Shown here in pieces: positions 1 through 8,868 of a stretch of 64,000 nt of DNA. The notes below the pieces were generated by a model, which saw only the letters and a program-made list of their open reading frames with translations, searched no databases and was not told the origin of the DNA. The position numbers and the translations under genes are program-made. How positions within the stretch are numbered: the first letter of the stretch is position 1; every line of letters begins with the position of its first letter. Source of the DNA: FEN-299 sp963717945 (GTDB taxonomy: Bacteria; Acidobacteriota; Vicinamibacteria; Vicinamibacterales; Fen-181); contig CAVQXT010000003.1 of NCBI GenBank assembly GCA_963717945.1, positions 1,302,001 to 1,366,000 on the forward strand, written 5' to 3'.

Positions 1-2
1 GC

Positions 3-3000
3 TGGCCCGAGGCCGCGCTCATCGTGGCGCTGGCCGTGGTGGCGACCTACGCCGGGCCGCTCTGGCGCGGGCTCGCCATCGTGGCGCTCGGCGGCGTCGC
101 GACGTTCGCGATCCGTCGCCGTGTCCGCGACCTCGCGGCGGGCGCGGCGCTGGCCGTCGGCCTGCTGGTCGCGGCCATCGCCGTCACCTTCACGATCGAC
201 CTCGGACAGGTCTTCGGCGGCAAATTCAAGCAGTACGCGGAGCGCAAGGGCACCGAGGCGCTGGAGCGGCCCCTCCACATCGGCCGGCTCGGCATCCGGC
301 TCGCGCTCGGCCGGTTCGTCGTGGAGGACCTGACGATCGAGGGACGCACGGCCGCCGACACGCCGTTCTTCACGGCGAAGCGGGTCCTCGTCGACTTCCC
401 CTGGTGGCGCGTCATCCGGACGCGCGAGTTCTACATCCGCTCGGTCGAGATGAGCGACTGGGCGATGCAGGTCGAGAAGTTCAACCCCGGCAACAACCTG
501 CCGAGGCTGAGTCGGGCTTCCACCGGGCCGCAGGGCCCGAAGCGGTTCACGACGACGCTGGCCTACCTGCACGCCTACCGGGGACAGTTCAGCTACATCG
601 ACCACGGCACCTGGCGGACCGTCGCCCGCAACCTCGACATCTACCTGCGCCACGACACCGGCCAGTACCTGGGTACGGCCACCATCACGGACGGCTCGAC
701 GCAGATCAAGGACTACGCCCCGATGCGGACCGACATGCGGGCGAAGTACCAGATCGACGGTTCGATCGTCCGGCTGCCCGACATCCAGCTGTACACCGAC
801 GGCGCCCAGTCGCACGTGACCGGCCAGCTCGACTTCGGCCACTGGCCGGAGATGCTCTTCCACGTCGACTCGCGGTTGAACCTGTGGCGGATGCGCGAGA
901 TCTACTTTGCCAACGAGTCCTGGCGCACCCGGGGCGAGGCGCGGTTTGTCGGCACGTTCCACGTCTTCGACGGCGGGCACCTGCTGAAGGGCGACTTCAC
1001 CAGCCCGCTGGCGCACGTGAACACGCTCGCGTTCCCCGACCTGCGCGGGTCGCTCGAGTGGGAGCCGCACCGCTTCGAGGTCACCAACGCCTCGGCGCGG
1101 TTCTGCGCGGGCGCGATGAGATTCCGTTACCGGATGGCGCCGCTCTCGGACCCCCGGCCTGGCGTGGCGACGTGGCAGGTGAGCTACAACGGCGTCGACC
1201 TCGCGCAACTCTCCGACATGATCGACCTGCGGGGCGTGCGGATGCTGGGGCGCGCGAGCGGCGAGAACCTGCTCGAGTGGCCGCTCGGCCAGTTCTCCCG
1301 GCACCGCGGGAACGGCCGCGTGACCGTCGTGCCGCCGCCCGATCGCCCCGTGCTCGCGCGCGCGGCCGAGCCGCGCGAAGCCGCGATCCGCGCGGAGCCC
1401 CCGACCTACGGCCCCGAGCGCGACGTGAGCCGGTTTCCGACGCCCACGCCCGTCGGCGGCGAGCTGACCTACCGGCTCGATCCCGAGTGGATCGACGTCG
1501 CGCCGAGCCACCTCGCCACCGAGCGCACCTACGTCGAGTTCTCGGGGCGCACGGCCTACGGCGACCGCTCGCAGTTCCCCTTCTACGCCCGGAGCGCCGA
1601 CTGGCAGGAGAGCGACCGGCTGATGGCCGGCGTCATCACGGCCTTCGGATCGCCGACCGGCGTCATCACCGTCGGCGGCTCCGGCGAGTTCCGCGGGACG
1701 ATGAGCAAGTCGTTCAGGGCGCCGCTCGTCCAGGGCGACTTCGTCGCCGACGGCATGCGGGCGTGGGACGTCGTCTGGGGGCATACGACCGGCCGCCTGA
1801 CGATCGAGAACGGCTACGTCAGGATCGAGGACGGCGTCATCACGCGGGGGGCGTCCTCGATCACGGCCTCGGGCCGCTTCTCGCTCGGCTACCCGCGGAA
1901 GGACGGCGGGGAGGAGATTGACGCGCGTTTCGCGTTCAAGGACCGGCCGATGGCCGACCTGCGGCACGCGTTCCAGCTCGACGACTGGCCCGTCAACGGG
2001 AAGGTTTCCGGCGAGTTCCGCCTCTACGGCCGCTACACGCGCCCCTTCGGGTACGGCAACCTGCTCGTGGCCGACGGGACGGCGTGGGGCGAACCGCTCG
2101 ACTTCGCGCGCTCCCGCATGGACTTCGTGGGCAACGGCGTTCGGATGCAGGGGCTGACGATCCAGAAGGGGAAGGGGACCGTCACCGGCGTGGCGTACGT
2201 CGGGTGGGACGGCACTTACTCGTTCGAGGTGAGCGGGGAGCATATCGCGCTCGACACGGTCTCGCTCATCAAGTACGGCAAGGCCGCGTGGTCCGGCGAG
2301 ATGGACTTCAAGGCCGGCGGCGCCTCGACGTTCAAGAGCCCCCGCTACAAGGTGCAGATGGGCGCGGCCGACGTGTCGTTCGGCAGCCAGGCGATCGGCG
2401 CCGTCGAGATCGGCCTCGACGTGCAGGACCGCGTGGTGATTCTCGAGCAGTGCGAGGCGGCGGCGCTCGGCGTCTCGGGGACCGGCAAGATCGAGATGTC
2501 GGCGAACACGGACGCCGAACTGAACTTCCGCTTCAACCAGACGCTGCTCGATCCCTACGTGCGCCTCTACGTGCCGAAGCTCTCGAACTTCACGAAGGCG
2601 ACGGTCAGCGGCACGGTCGAGATCGTGGGCCAGCTCGGCAACTGGGACCGGCTGTACGCGAGCGCGACGGTGGAGGACCTCCGGCTCAAGCTGCTGGACT
2701 ACGAGCTCAGGAACGACGGGCCGATGCGGCTGACGTTCGAGAACAACGTCATCCGCGTGGACTCGGCCTCCGGGCGCGCGGGCCCCGGCGTGGCGCCGGC
2801 GTCCGGGGCCGCGGCGCCGACGCTCCGCCTGCGCAGCGACGACCGCGACACCGAGCTCGATCTGTCGGGCGACATCGATCTCAAGGCGGCCCGCATCGGC
2901 GTCACCGTGGAGGGCAAGGCGAACCTCGCCGTGCTCCAGGCGTTCTCGCCCGACCTGCGGAGCTCGGGCGGCGCCGTGCTGCACGGCAGCATCACCGGGC

Positions 3001-4226
3001 CGCTCAGCGAGCCCCTGTACGCCGGCTACGCGCAGATCACCGACGGCCGGATCCGTCACCTTTCGTTGCCGCAGTCGATCCAGGCGATCAACGGCCGCGT
3101 GTCCTTCGGGCCGGACGGGATCAGCCTCGACCGGGTGACGGCCCAGATCGCCGGCGGCAAGGTGACCTTCGGCGGGCGCGTCGAGATCAAGGGGTTCGCG
3201 CTCGGCGCGCTCGAGCTGACCGCCTCCGGCCAGCGCATGGAGTTCCGGTACCCCGAGGGCTTCCGGTCCACGGTCGACGCCGACTTCGACCTGGTTGGCA
3301 CGGTGAGCGCGCCGATCGTACGCGGCACGGTCACGGTGAGGAGCGCGCTCTACGACAAGCGCATCGACATCAACGCCGGGATGCTCGCCTTGTCGGGCGC
3401 CCGCGGGGGCGGCCTGACCGGGTCCTCTTCCGCGCGGATGCCGCCCATCCGGCTCGACGTGCACATCCTGGCGCCGTCGTCGCTCAGGATCGAGAACAAT
3501 CTCGCCCACATCGTGGCGAGCGCGGACCTTTGGCTGCGCGGCACCTACGACCATCCGCAGATATCGGGCGGCGCGGACGTGGAACGTGGCGAGGTGCTCT
3601 TCCTGGGCCACCGGTACCTGGTGCGGCGGGGCCGGATCGAGTTCCCGAACCCGACCAGGCTCGAGCCGTACTTCGACCTCGCCGGCGAGACGCTCGTCCG
3701 CGTGCCGGGCCAGACCTACGTCGTCAACGTCCAGCTGACCGGGACGATGGCCACCCTGTCGCCCCTCGTCACCTCCGACCCGCCGCTGTCGCAGATCGAG
3801 CTCGTGTCGCTGCTCCTGGGCGGTGAGGCGAACGCCGACGTCCGCAACGCCGAACTCGGGTCGCTGCAGAGCGAGGAGCAACAGCGGACGCTGGCCACCT
3901 CGCAACTGCAGGCGGCCGCCGCGGGCATCGCGACCGGGCCGCTCACCAAGGCCGTGGAGACGACCTTCGGCCTCGACACCTTCCAGCTCACGCCGAACGT
4001 CGGGTACGACCCCTACCAGCGCCTGAGCCCGACGGCCAGGCTGACGGTCGGCAAGCGAATCTCGGACAAGATCTACCTCACCTACTCGCGCAGCCTGAAC
4101 ACGCCCGGCGGCGCCGACCAGGTGATCCTCCTCGAGTACGACCAGAGTGAGAAGTTGTCGTGGATCCTCTCTCGAAACGAGGACGGCACTTACGCGCTCG
4201 ACGTGCGCGTGAGGCACGTGTTCTGA
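3..4226 (+). CDS. tamB: TamB-like translocation and assembly module protein (5' end outside window)
   Basis: Very large AsmA/TamB-type protein, at least 1400 residues, thought to span the periplasm and move lipids or assist outer-membrane protein insertion together with an Omp85 partner. The frame is open to the window edge; the first possible start is GTG at 24, so the true start is probably upstream. Hydrophobic segments lie in the first 60 residues, followed by long beta-rich repetitive sequence. The C-terminal 350 residues match the TamB domain (DUF490), including an SLLLGG-type motif near residue 1270. The stop overlaps the start of the bamA-like gene (TGATG), indicating translational coupling and a TamB-Omp85 operon. 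Confidence 0.88.
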   Translation, partial: WPEAALIVALAVVATYAGPLWRGLAIVALGGVATFAIRRRVRDLAAGAALAVGLLVAAIAVTFTIDLGQVFGGKFKQYAERKGTEALERPLHIGRLGIRLALGRFVVEDLTIEGRTAADTPFFTAKRVLVDFPWWRVIRTREFYIRSVEMSDWAMQVEKFNPGNNLPRLSRASTGPQGPKRFTTTLAYLHAYRGQFSYIDHGTWRTVARNLDIYLRHDTGQYLGTATITDGSTQIKDYAPMRTDMRAKYQIDGSIVRLPDIQLYTDGAQSHVTGQLDFGHWPEMLFHVDSRLNLWRMREIYFANESWRTRGEARFVGTFHVFDGGHLLKGDFTSPLAHVNTLAFPDLRGSLEWEPHRFEVTNASARFCAGAMRFRYRMAPLSDPRPGVATWQVSYNGVDLAQLSDMIDLRGVRMLGRASGENLLEWPLGQFSRHRGNGRVTVVPPPDRPVLARAAEPREAAIRAEPPTYGPERDVSRFPTPTPVGGELTYRLDPEWIDVAPSHLATERTYVEFSGRTAYGDRSQFPFYARSADWQESDRLMAGVITAFGSPTGVITVGGSGEFRGTMSKSFRAPLVQGDFVADGMRAWDVVWGHTTGRLTIENGYVRIEDGVITRGASSITASGRFSLGYPRKDGGEEIDARFAFKDRPMADLRHAFQLDDWPVNGKVSGEFRLYGRYTRPFGYGNLLVADGTAWGEPLDFARSRMDFVGNGVRMQGLTIQKGKGTVTGVAYVGWDGTYSFEVSGEHIALDTVSLIKYGKAAWSGEMDFKAGGASTFKSPRYKVQMGAADVSFGSQAIGAVEIGLDVQDRVVILEQCEAAALGVSGTGKIEMSANTDAELNFRFNQTLLDPYVRLYVPKLSNFTKATVSGTVEIVGQLGNWDRLYASATVEDLRLKLLDYELRNDGPMRLTFENNVIRVDSASGRAGPGVAPASGAAAPTLRLRSDDRDTELDLSGDIDLKAARIGVTVEGKANLAVLQAFSPDLRSSGGAVLHGSITGPLSEPLYAGYAQITDGRIRHLSLPQSIQAINGRVSFGPDGISLDRVTAQIAGGKVTFGGRVEIKGFALGALELTASGQRMEFRYPEGFRSTVDADFDLVGTVSAPIVRGTVTVRSALYDKRIDINAGMLALSGARGGGLTGSSSARMPPIRLDVHILAPSSLRIENNLAHIVASADLWLRGTYDHPQISGGADVERGEVLFLGHRYLVRRGRIEFPNPTRLEPYFDLAGETLVRVPGQTYVVNVQLTGTMATLSPLVTSDPPLSQIELVSLLLGGEANADVRNAELGSLQSEEQQRTLATSQLQAAAAGIATGPLTKAVETTFGLDTFQLTPNVGYDPYQRLSPTARLTVGKRISDKIYLTYSRSLNTPGGADQVILLEYDQSEKLSWILSRNEDGTYALDVRVRHVF

Positions 4227-7144
4227 TGCGCGCCGCCACCCTCCTTCTCGCGCTCCTCGCGGCGCTGGCGCCGCCGGCCTCGGCCCAGACGCCGGCTCTG
4301 CCGGCGGCGCTCGACGCGCTGCTCGGGAAGCCGATTGCCGAGGTGCGCCTGGCGGCGGCCGGTCAGCGGGTCGAGGATCCCGGCTTGACGAGCGCGCTCG
4401 AGACCAGGCCGGGCGCGCCGCTGACGGCGGTCGCGGTGCGCCAGAGCATCCTCCTGCTGATGGCGACCGACCGGTTCAGCGATGTCGCCGTCGACGCCCA
4501 GCTGACGCCCGCGGGCGTCGTCGTCACCTACGACCTGGTTCGGGTCCGGACGGTGACCGCGATCGCCTTTCGCGGCGACCTGGGCCTGTCGGCGCGCCAG
4601 CTGAGGAGCGCCGTCTCCGACCGCTATGGCGCGTCGCCCGCCGCGTGGCGCGGCGGCGAGATCGCCGGCATGCTCGAGACCCTCTGCCGCGACCACGGGT
4701 TTCTCGCCGCGAAGGTGACGGCGGGGACCGAGACCGGGCGGGGCCAGGACCAGCTCCAGCTCGTGTTCGACGTGAAGGCCGGCCCGCAAGCCAGGGTCGG
4801 CGAGTCGCACGTCGAGGGCGCGCCCGACGGGGAGGCGCCGCAGGTGCTCGCGCGCCTGGGGGTGACCTCCGGCGCGAAGTTCGATCGGGAGGCGCTCGAC
4901 CAGGCGGTCGAACGGTACGTCGTCGACCTGCGCTCCCACGGCTTCCTCGAGGCCAGGGTGGACACCGACGTCGTGGTCGCGACCGATCTCCAGACCGTGG
5001 GCGTCACCGTTCGGATGAACCGCGGGCCCAGCGTGACGATCGCCTACCGCGGTGACCCGCTGCCCGAGGCGCGGCGCAAGGAGACCCTCGCCCTGCTGCG
5101 GGAGGGCGCCCTCGACGAGGACGCCCTCGAGAACCAGGAGCGCAGCATCGAGAACGATCTGCGCGCGGAAGGGTACCGGGACGCACGGGCGCCGTTCGTC
5201 CGCGAGCCGGGCTCCGACGGCCGGCTCCAGATCGTCTTCACCATCGCCCGCGGGCGGCAGTACCGCGTGTCGGCCGTGGACCTGATCGGCTGCCAGCAAC
5301 TGCCGCGCGCCGAGGTGTTTCCCGTGCTGAAGACGGCGCTGGGACAGTGGTATGTGAAGTCGAAGCTGGACGCCGACGCGGGAGCGATCCGGGACTTCTA
5401 TCTCGGCCGCGGGTTCAGGACGGCCGAGGTCAAACACTCGGTGGCCCCCGCGGGCACCGACCCGACGCGGCTCGCCGTGACCTTCAGCGTCACAGAGGGG
5501 CCGCGGACGACGATCGACTCCGTGGACTTCCAGGGGGTGGCGGCCGTCCCGGCGTCGGCGCTCCGACGGCTCATCCTGTCGCAGGTGAATGGCCCCTTCT
5601 ACGCGCCGCAAGTCGATCGGGATCGCGAAGCGGTGCTCGCCGGGTACCAGGCGCTCGGCTACCTGCAGGCGAGAGTCGAGGTGCCCGAGGCGTTCAGCGC
5701 GGACGGCACACGATTCTCGCTGCGATTTGTCGTAGACGAAGGGCCGCAGATCCTCATCGATCACGTGCTCATCCGCGGCAACGTCCGGACCAAGTCCTCC
5801 ACGATCGACCGCGCCGTCGCGCTCAGGACCGGGATGCCGCTGACCGCGGCCGAGATGATGAACGCCCAGCGGCGCGTGAGCGCGCTCGGCCTGTTCAGGA
5901 GAGTGCAGATCACCCAGCTCCAGGCCGGCGACAGGAACCGGCGGGACATTCTCGTCATCGTCGAAGAGGCCCCCGTCAACACGATCGGCTACGGCGGCGG
6001 CCTCGAAGGCACGCAGGTGTTCAGGCCCAACGCGCAGGGGATCTCCGAGCAGGTCCTCGAGATCTCTCCGCGCGGGTTCTTCGAGGTCGGTCGCCGGAAC
6101 CTGTGGGGCAAGGACCGGTCGGTGGACCTGTTTCTTCGCGGCGCGATCCGATCGACGGACCAGTTCACCACGACCGGCTCGACGTCCACCACGACTTCCA
6201 GCACCGGATTCCACGAGTACCGCGTCCTGGCGACCTACCGGGAGCCGCGCTTCATGGACCTGCCCGTCGATCTGGTCGTGAGCGGCGCCCTCGACCAGGC
6301 GATCCGGTCCACGTTCGACTTCAACCGGCAGCAGATGTACGTCGAAGGCAGCCACCGGTTCGGCCGGAAGTTGAGCGTGGCCGGCCGGTACGCGCTGGGG
6401 CGGACCCGTCTGTTCAACGAGACGATCGCCGCCACCGACCAGCTGGCCGTCGACCGGCTCTTCCCGCGGGTCCGGCTGTCCACGCTGTCGGCGTCGGCCA
6501 TCTTCAACACGCGCGACGACGCCTTCGACCCGACCCGGGGCGTGCTGGTCGCCCTCGACACGACGGTGGCGCCGCGCGCGATCGGGTCGGAGGTCGGCTT
6601 CGCCAAGGGAAGCTGGCAGAGCTACTTCTACAAGAAAGTGCCGGGGCTGCCCGGGGCGGTGTTCGCCGGCGGCTTCCGGGCCGGCCTCGCCTTCGGGTTC
6701 CCCGTCTCGGCCGTGGACGCCAATGGCCAGCCGATCGTGATCGCCCAGGAACTGCCCGCGAGCGAGCGCTTCTTCGCCGGCGGCGACACATCGGTCCGCG
6801 GCTTCGCGCTCGACCAGCTCGGCTCGAGCGACGTCATCGACCAGAACGGCGTGTCCAACGGCGGCAACGGCCTGGTGATCTTCAACGCCGAGCTGCGCTT
6901 CCCGATCTGGCGGGCGCGCTCGCTCGGCGGCGCCGTGTTCATCGACACCGGCAACGTGTTCGCGAAGGTGAGCGACATCAACCTGGGCGACCTCCGGAGC
7001 GGCGTGGGATTCGGGGTTCGGTGGAAGTCCCCGGTGGGACCGCTTCGCCTGGACTTTGCGTGGAAGCTGCACCCGATCACCTACGGCAACGGGACCCGGG
7101 AGGCCGGGTTCGCCTGGTACATCACGATCGGGCAGGCGTTCTGA
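4226..7144 (+). CDS. bamA: Outer membrane assembly factor BamA / Omp85 family, seven POTRA domains
   Basis: Omp85 protein that inserts beta-barrel proteins into the outer membrane. The frame extends further upstream, but ATG 4226 is preferred because it overlaps the tamB stop and begins a signal peptide ending near ASA-Q (residue 21). From there the protein is 972 residues. Seven consecutive POTRA-like units can be delimited by recurring beta-alpha-alpha-beta-beta patterns, each ending in a short VxEG or VxAG-like strand, up to about residue 580. A 16-strand-type barrel follows, with the VRGF motif at residues 857-860. E. coli BamA has five POTRAs and about 810 residues. Its position after tamB could also suit a TamA-type role, but TamA normally has three POTRAs. 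Confidence 0.9.
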   Translation: MRAATLLLALLAALAPPASAQTPALPAALDALLGKPIAEVRLAAAGQRVEDPGLTSALETRPGAPLTAVAVRQSILLLMATDRFSDVAVDAQLTPAGVVVTYDLVRVRTVTAIAFRGDLGLSARQLRSAVSDRYGASPAAWRGGEIAGMLETLCRDHGFLAAKVTAGTETGRGQDQLQLVFDVKAGPQARVGESHVEGAPDGEAPQVLARLGVTSGAKFDREALDQAVERYVVDLRSHGFLEARVDTDVVVATDLQTVGVTVRMNRGPSVTIAYRGDPLPEARRKETLALLREGALDEDALENQERSIENDLRAEGYRDARAPFVREPGSDGRLQIVFTIARGRQYRVSAVDLIGCQQLPRAEVFPVLKTALGQWYVKSKLDADAGAIRDFYLGRGFRTAEVKHSVAPAGTDPTRLAVTFSVTEGPRTTIDSVDFQGVAAVPASALRRLILSQVNGPFYAPQVDRDREAVLAGYQALGYLQARVEVPEAFSADGTRFSLRFVVDEGPQILIDHVLIRGNVRTKSSTIDRAVALRTGMPLTAAEMMNAQRRVSALGLFRRVQITQLQAGDRNRRDILVIVEEAPVNTIGYGGGLEGTQVFRPNAQGISEQVLEISPRGFFEVGRRNLWGKDRSVDLFLRGAIRSTDQFTTTGSTSTTTSSTGFHEYRVLATYREPRFMDLPVDLVVSGALDQAIRSTFDFNRQQMYVEGSHRFGRKLSVAGRYALGRTRLFNETIAATDQLAVDRLFPRVRLSTLSASAIFNTRDDAFDPTRGVLVALDTTVAPRAIGSEVGFAKGSWQSYFYKKVPGLPGAVFAGGFRAGLAFGFPVSAVDANGQPIVIAQELPASERFFAGGDTSVRGFALDQLGSSDVIDQNGVSNGGNGLVIFNAELRFPIWRARSLGGAVFIDTGNVFAKVSDINLGDLRSGVGFGVRWKSPVGPLRLDFAWKLHPITYGNGTREAGFAWYITIGQAF

Positions 7145-7180
7145 CATGGATCTTCCGGAAACTCGAGGGGTGAGGGCGGC

Positions 7181-7825
7181 ATGAGGGGAATCGCGCGGGC
7201 GGTCGTCGTGCTCGTCTGCGCCGCGGGCGCCGCCGGCGCCCGGGCCGAGATCGTCGATCGCGTGCTCGCCACCGTGGGGGCCCAGGTGATCACGCTGTCC
7301 GACTTCCGCGCCGCGCAGACGTTCGGTCTCGTGCCGGCCGGGGCCGCCGCGCGGACGCCGGCCGAGATCCTCGACGCGCTGGTCGATCACGAGCTGATGC
7401 TCGGCGAGGTCGAGCGCTTCGTCGCGCCGGAACCCGACCGCGCGCTCGTGGACCGGCGCATGGCGCAGATTCGCGCGGCCTTCCCGGGCGTCGGAGCCTA
7501 CGAGCAGGCCCTCGCCCGGACCGCCTTGACCGAAGACCGCCTGCGGTCGTGGGTGGCCGCCAACCTGCAGATCGACGCCTACGTGGAGCAGCGGTTCGGC
7601 GCGCCCGGACCGCCATCGGCCGACGAGATCCAGCGCTACTACACCGACCACCCCGCCGAGTTCACGCGTGCCGGCCGGCTGCTGCCGTTCGACGAGGTCC
7701 GCGCGCAGGCCGAGGAACGCCTGGCCGCCGCGAGGCAGCGCACGCTGGTCGTCCAGTGGCTCGATCGACTTCGGCGCGGAACCCACGTCGAGATCAATAC
7801 CGCCGCCCTGGCGGGGCTGAAGTAG
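7181..7825 (+). CDS. SurA-like periplasmic chaperone lacking PPIase domains
   Basis: A 214-residue exported protein with a signal peptide (cleavage near GARA, residue 22) followed by EIVDRVLATVGAQVITLSDF, which is the characteristic start of the SurA N-terminal chaperone domain. Helical sequence continues through residue 150, and a C-terminal LPFDEVRAQAEERL segment resembles the C-terminal helix of the SurA core. No parvulin PPIase domain is present, so this is a minimal SurA-type chaperone. It lies 36 bp after bamA, so it probably delivers or protects outer-membrane proteins for that machine. The TAG stop is partly formed by a REP-like hairpin that starts on its last base. Confidence 0.75.
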   Translation: MRGIARAVVVLVCAAGAAGARAEIVDRVLATVGAQVITLSDFRAAQTFGLVPAGAAARTPAEILDALVDHELMLGEVERFVAPEPDRALVDRRMAQIRAAFPGVGAYEQALARTALTEDRLRSWVAANLQIDAYVEQRFGAPGPPSADEIQRYYTDHPAEFTRAGRLLPFDEVRAQAEERLAAARQRTLVVQWLDRLRRGTHVEINTAALAGLK

Positions 7826-7932
7826 CGCAGGCCTGAAGGCCTGCGCTATCTGCTGTCTCTTCAGATAGCGCAGGGCTTTAGCCCTGCGCCTCACCGGCTT
7901 TAGCCCTGCGCCTCACCGGCTTTAGCCCTGCG
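7825..7932. repeat. Cluster of REP-like GTAGCG hairpins
   Basis: Two inverted-repeat hairpins face each other: GCGCAGGCC with loop TGAA at 7825-7846 and GCGCAGGGC with loop TTTA at 7868-7889. They are separated by GCTATCTG...CAGATAGC, itself an inverted repeat. A 22-bp unit (GGCTTTAGCCCTGCGCCTC + ACC) is then repeated in tandem to 7932. It lies between convergent genes and could act as a bidirectional terminator or a BIME-like element. Related hairpins recur at eight other places in the window. Confidence 0.75.
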
Positions 7933-7934
7933 CG

Positions 7935-8633
7935 TCAGCGGCCGAACACCAGGAACCGGAAGATCTCCGCGGTGTTGAACCCGGAGTGGCTCACGACGGT
8001 CGAGACGATGCTGCGCCGCCTCAGGTAGACCAGCCCCCAGCACGCGCCGAGCAGGGCCGTCGTCACGGCCACGTCGAAGCCCTGGATGAGGTGGCCGAGG
8101 CCGAACGCGAGGCTCGAGAGAACCAGGCCGACGCGCCCGCCGCCGAGGACCTGGTCGAACCGATGCAGGATGAAGGCCCGCTGCACTTCCTCCCGCACGC
8201 CGCCGCCGACGACGGCGACCGCCGCCAGGAGGACGGCGTCGGTCGGCGTGCGCACGAGCCCGGCGAACGGGTTGGTCGTCACGTTGTGCAGCCAGGGCAG
8301 TGTGCCGGCGATGACGAGCATGACCACCATCGCCACGATGAAGACGCCCGGCACCAAGAGCAGCCCCAGGGCCGCCTCGCGCCCCTTCGGCCGATCCCCG
8401 AGGAGCACGCCGGTGACCCGCTCGCCGTGGGCCCGCAGGAACCACGCGACCAGTCCCACGATCGCCGCGGCGTCGATGAGCGACACGGCAAACACGTAGC
8501 GCGCCGCCAGCTGGCCGTGCGCGTCGAACGGGCCGATGCCCGCCGCCGCCAGCGCGCCGGCGATGGCGAGCTGCGTTGGGTACCCCGAGCACGCGAGGAT
8601 CTCGATGACGGCGATGAGTCGCAGCCGGACCAC
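7935..8633 (-). CDS. CPBP family intramembrane metalloprotease
   Basis: Polytopic membrane protein of 232 residues with six to eight hydrophobic helices. The CPBP (CAAX protease and bacteriocin-processing, Abi) signature is clear: an EE pair in VREEVQRAF, then a second conserved His in FGLGHLIQG, then a C-terminal HSGFNTAE motif. These residues form the zinc-dependent active site in this family. Its substrate is unknown; bacterial members process prenylated peptides or act in immunity to bacteriocins. The start chosen is GTG 8633. It faces the surA-like gene and has its own transcript. Confidence 0.85.
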   Translation of the reverse strand: MVRLRLIAVIEILACSGYPTQLAIAGALAAAGIGPFDAHGQLAARYVFAVSLIDAAAIVGLVAWFLRAHGERVTGVLLGDRPKGREAALGLLLVPGVFIVAMVVMLVIAGTLPWLHNVTTNPFAGLVRTPTDAVLLAAVAVVGGGVREEVQRAFILHRFDQVLGGGRVGLVLSSLAFGLGHLIQGFDVAVTTALLGACWGLVYLRRRSIVSTVVSHSGFNTAEIFRFLVFGR

Positions 8634-8654
8634 GGCTCGACTGTATCATGGGGC

Positions 8655-8755
8655 TCCTCACCGGCCGAGGGCCGAAGGCTGAAGGCCGCGGGCGGCGGCA
8701 CGCGTGTTACGCGTGATCCGGCCCGCAGTCTGCAGCCTGCAGCCCGGAGGGCCGT
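8655..8755. repeat. Composite heptamer repeat element
   Basis: The region upstream of the NtrC-type regulator holds a left array of degenerate 7-bp units (GGCCGAG, GGCCGAA, GGCTGAA), a core with CACGCGTGTTACGCGTGATC, and a right array of CTGCAGC-like 7-bp units. This array-core-array plan recurs elsewhere with other heptamers. Beyond the element, 8756-8868 shows no gene and no promoter I would defend. Confidence 0.6.
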
Positions 8756-8868
8756 GACTGTTCGTCTGCCCCCGGTCCGGCCCCGGTCCGGCTGGCAAAT
8801 GCCTCATTTCGGAAGTACACTCGCAACCGGACCTCGTAATCGCCGCACGACACCCGCAAGGATGGTCC

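Noticed and set aside
4190..7894. Very long minus-strand open frame antisense to bamA
   Set aside because: Typical of GC-rich DNA; sequence is Arg/Gly/Pro-rich shadow without domains, while the plus strand has a clear Omp85 protein.
8790..8868. Sigma-54 promoter ahead of the response regulator
   Set aside because: TGGCAAATGCC has the -24-like GG but lacks a GC dinucleotide at the right distance.
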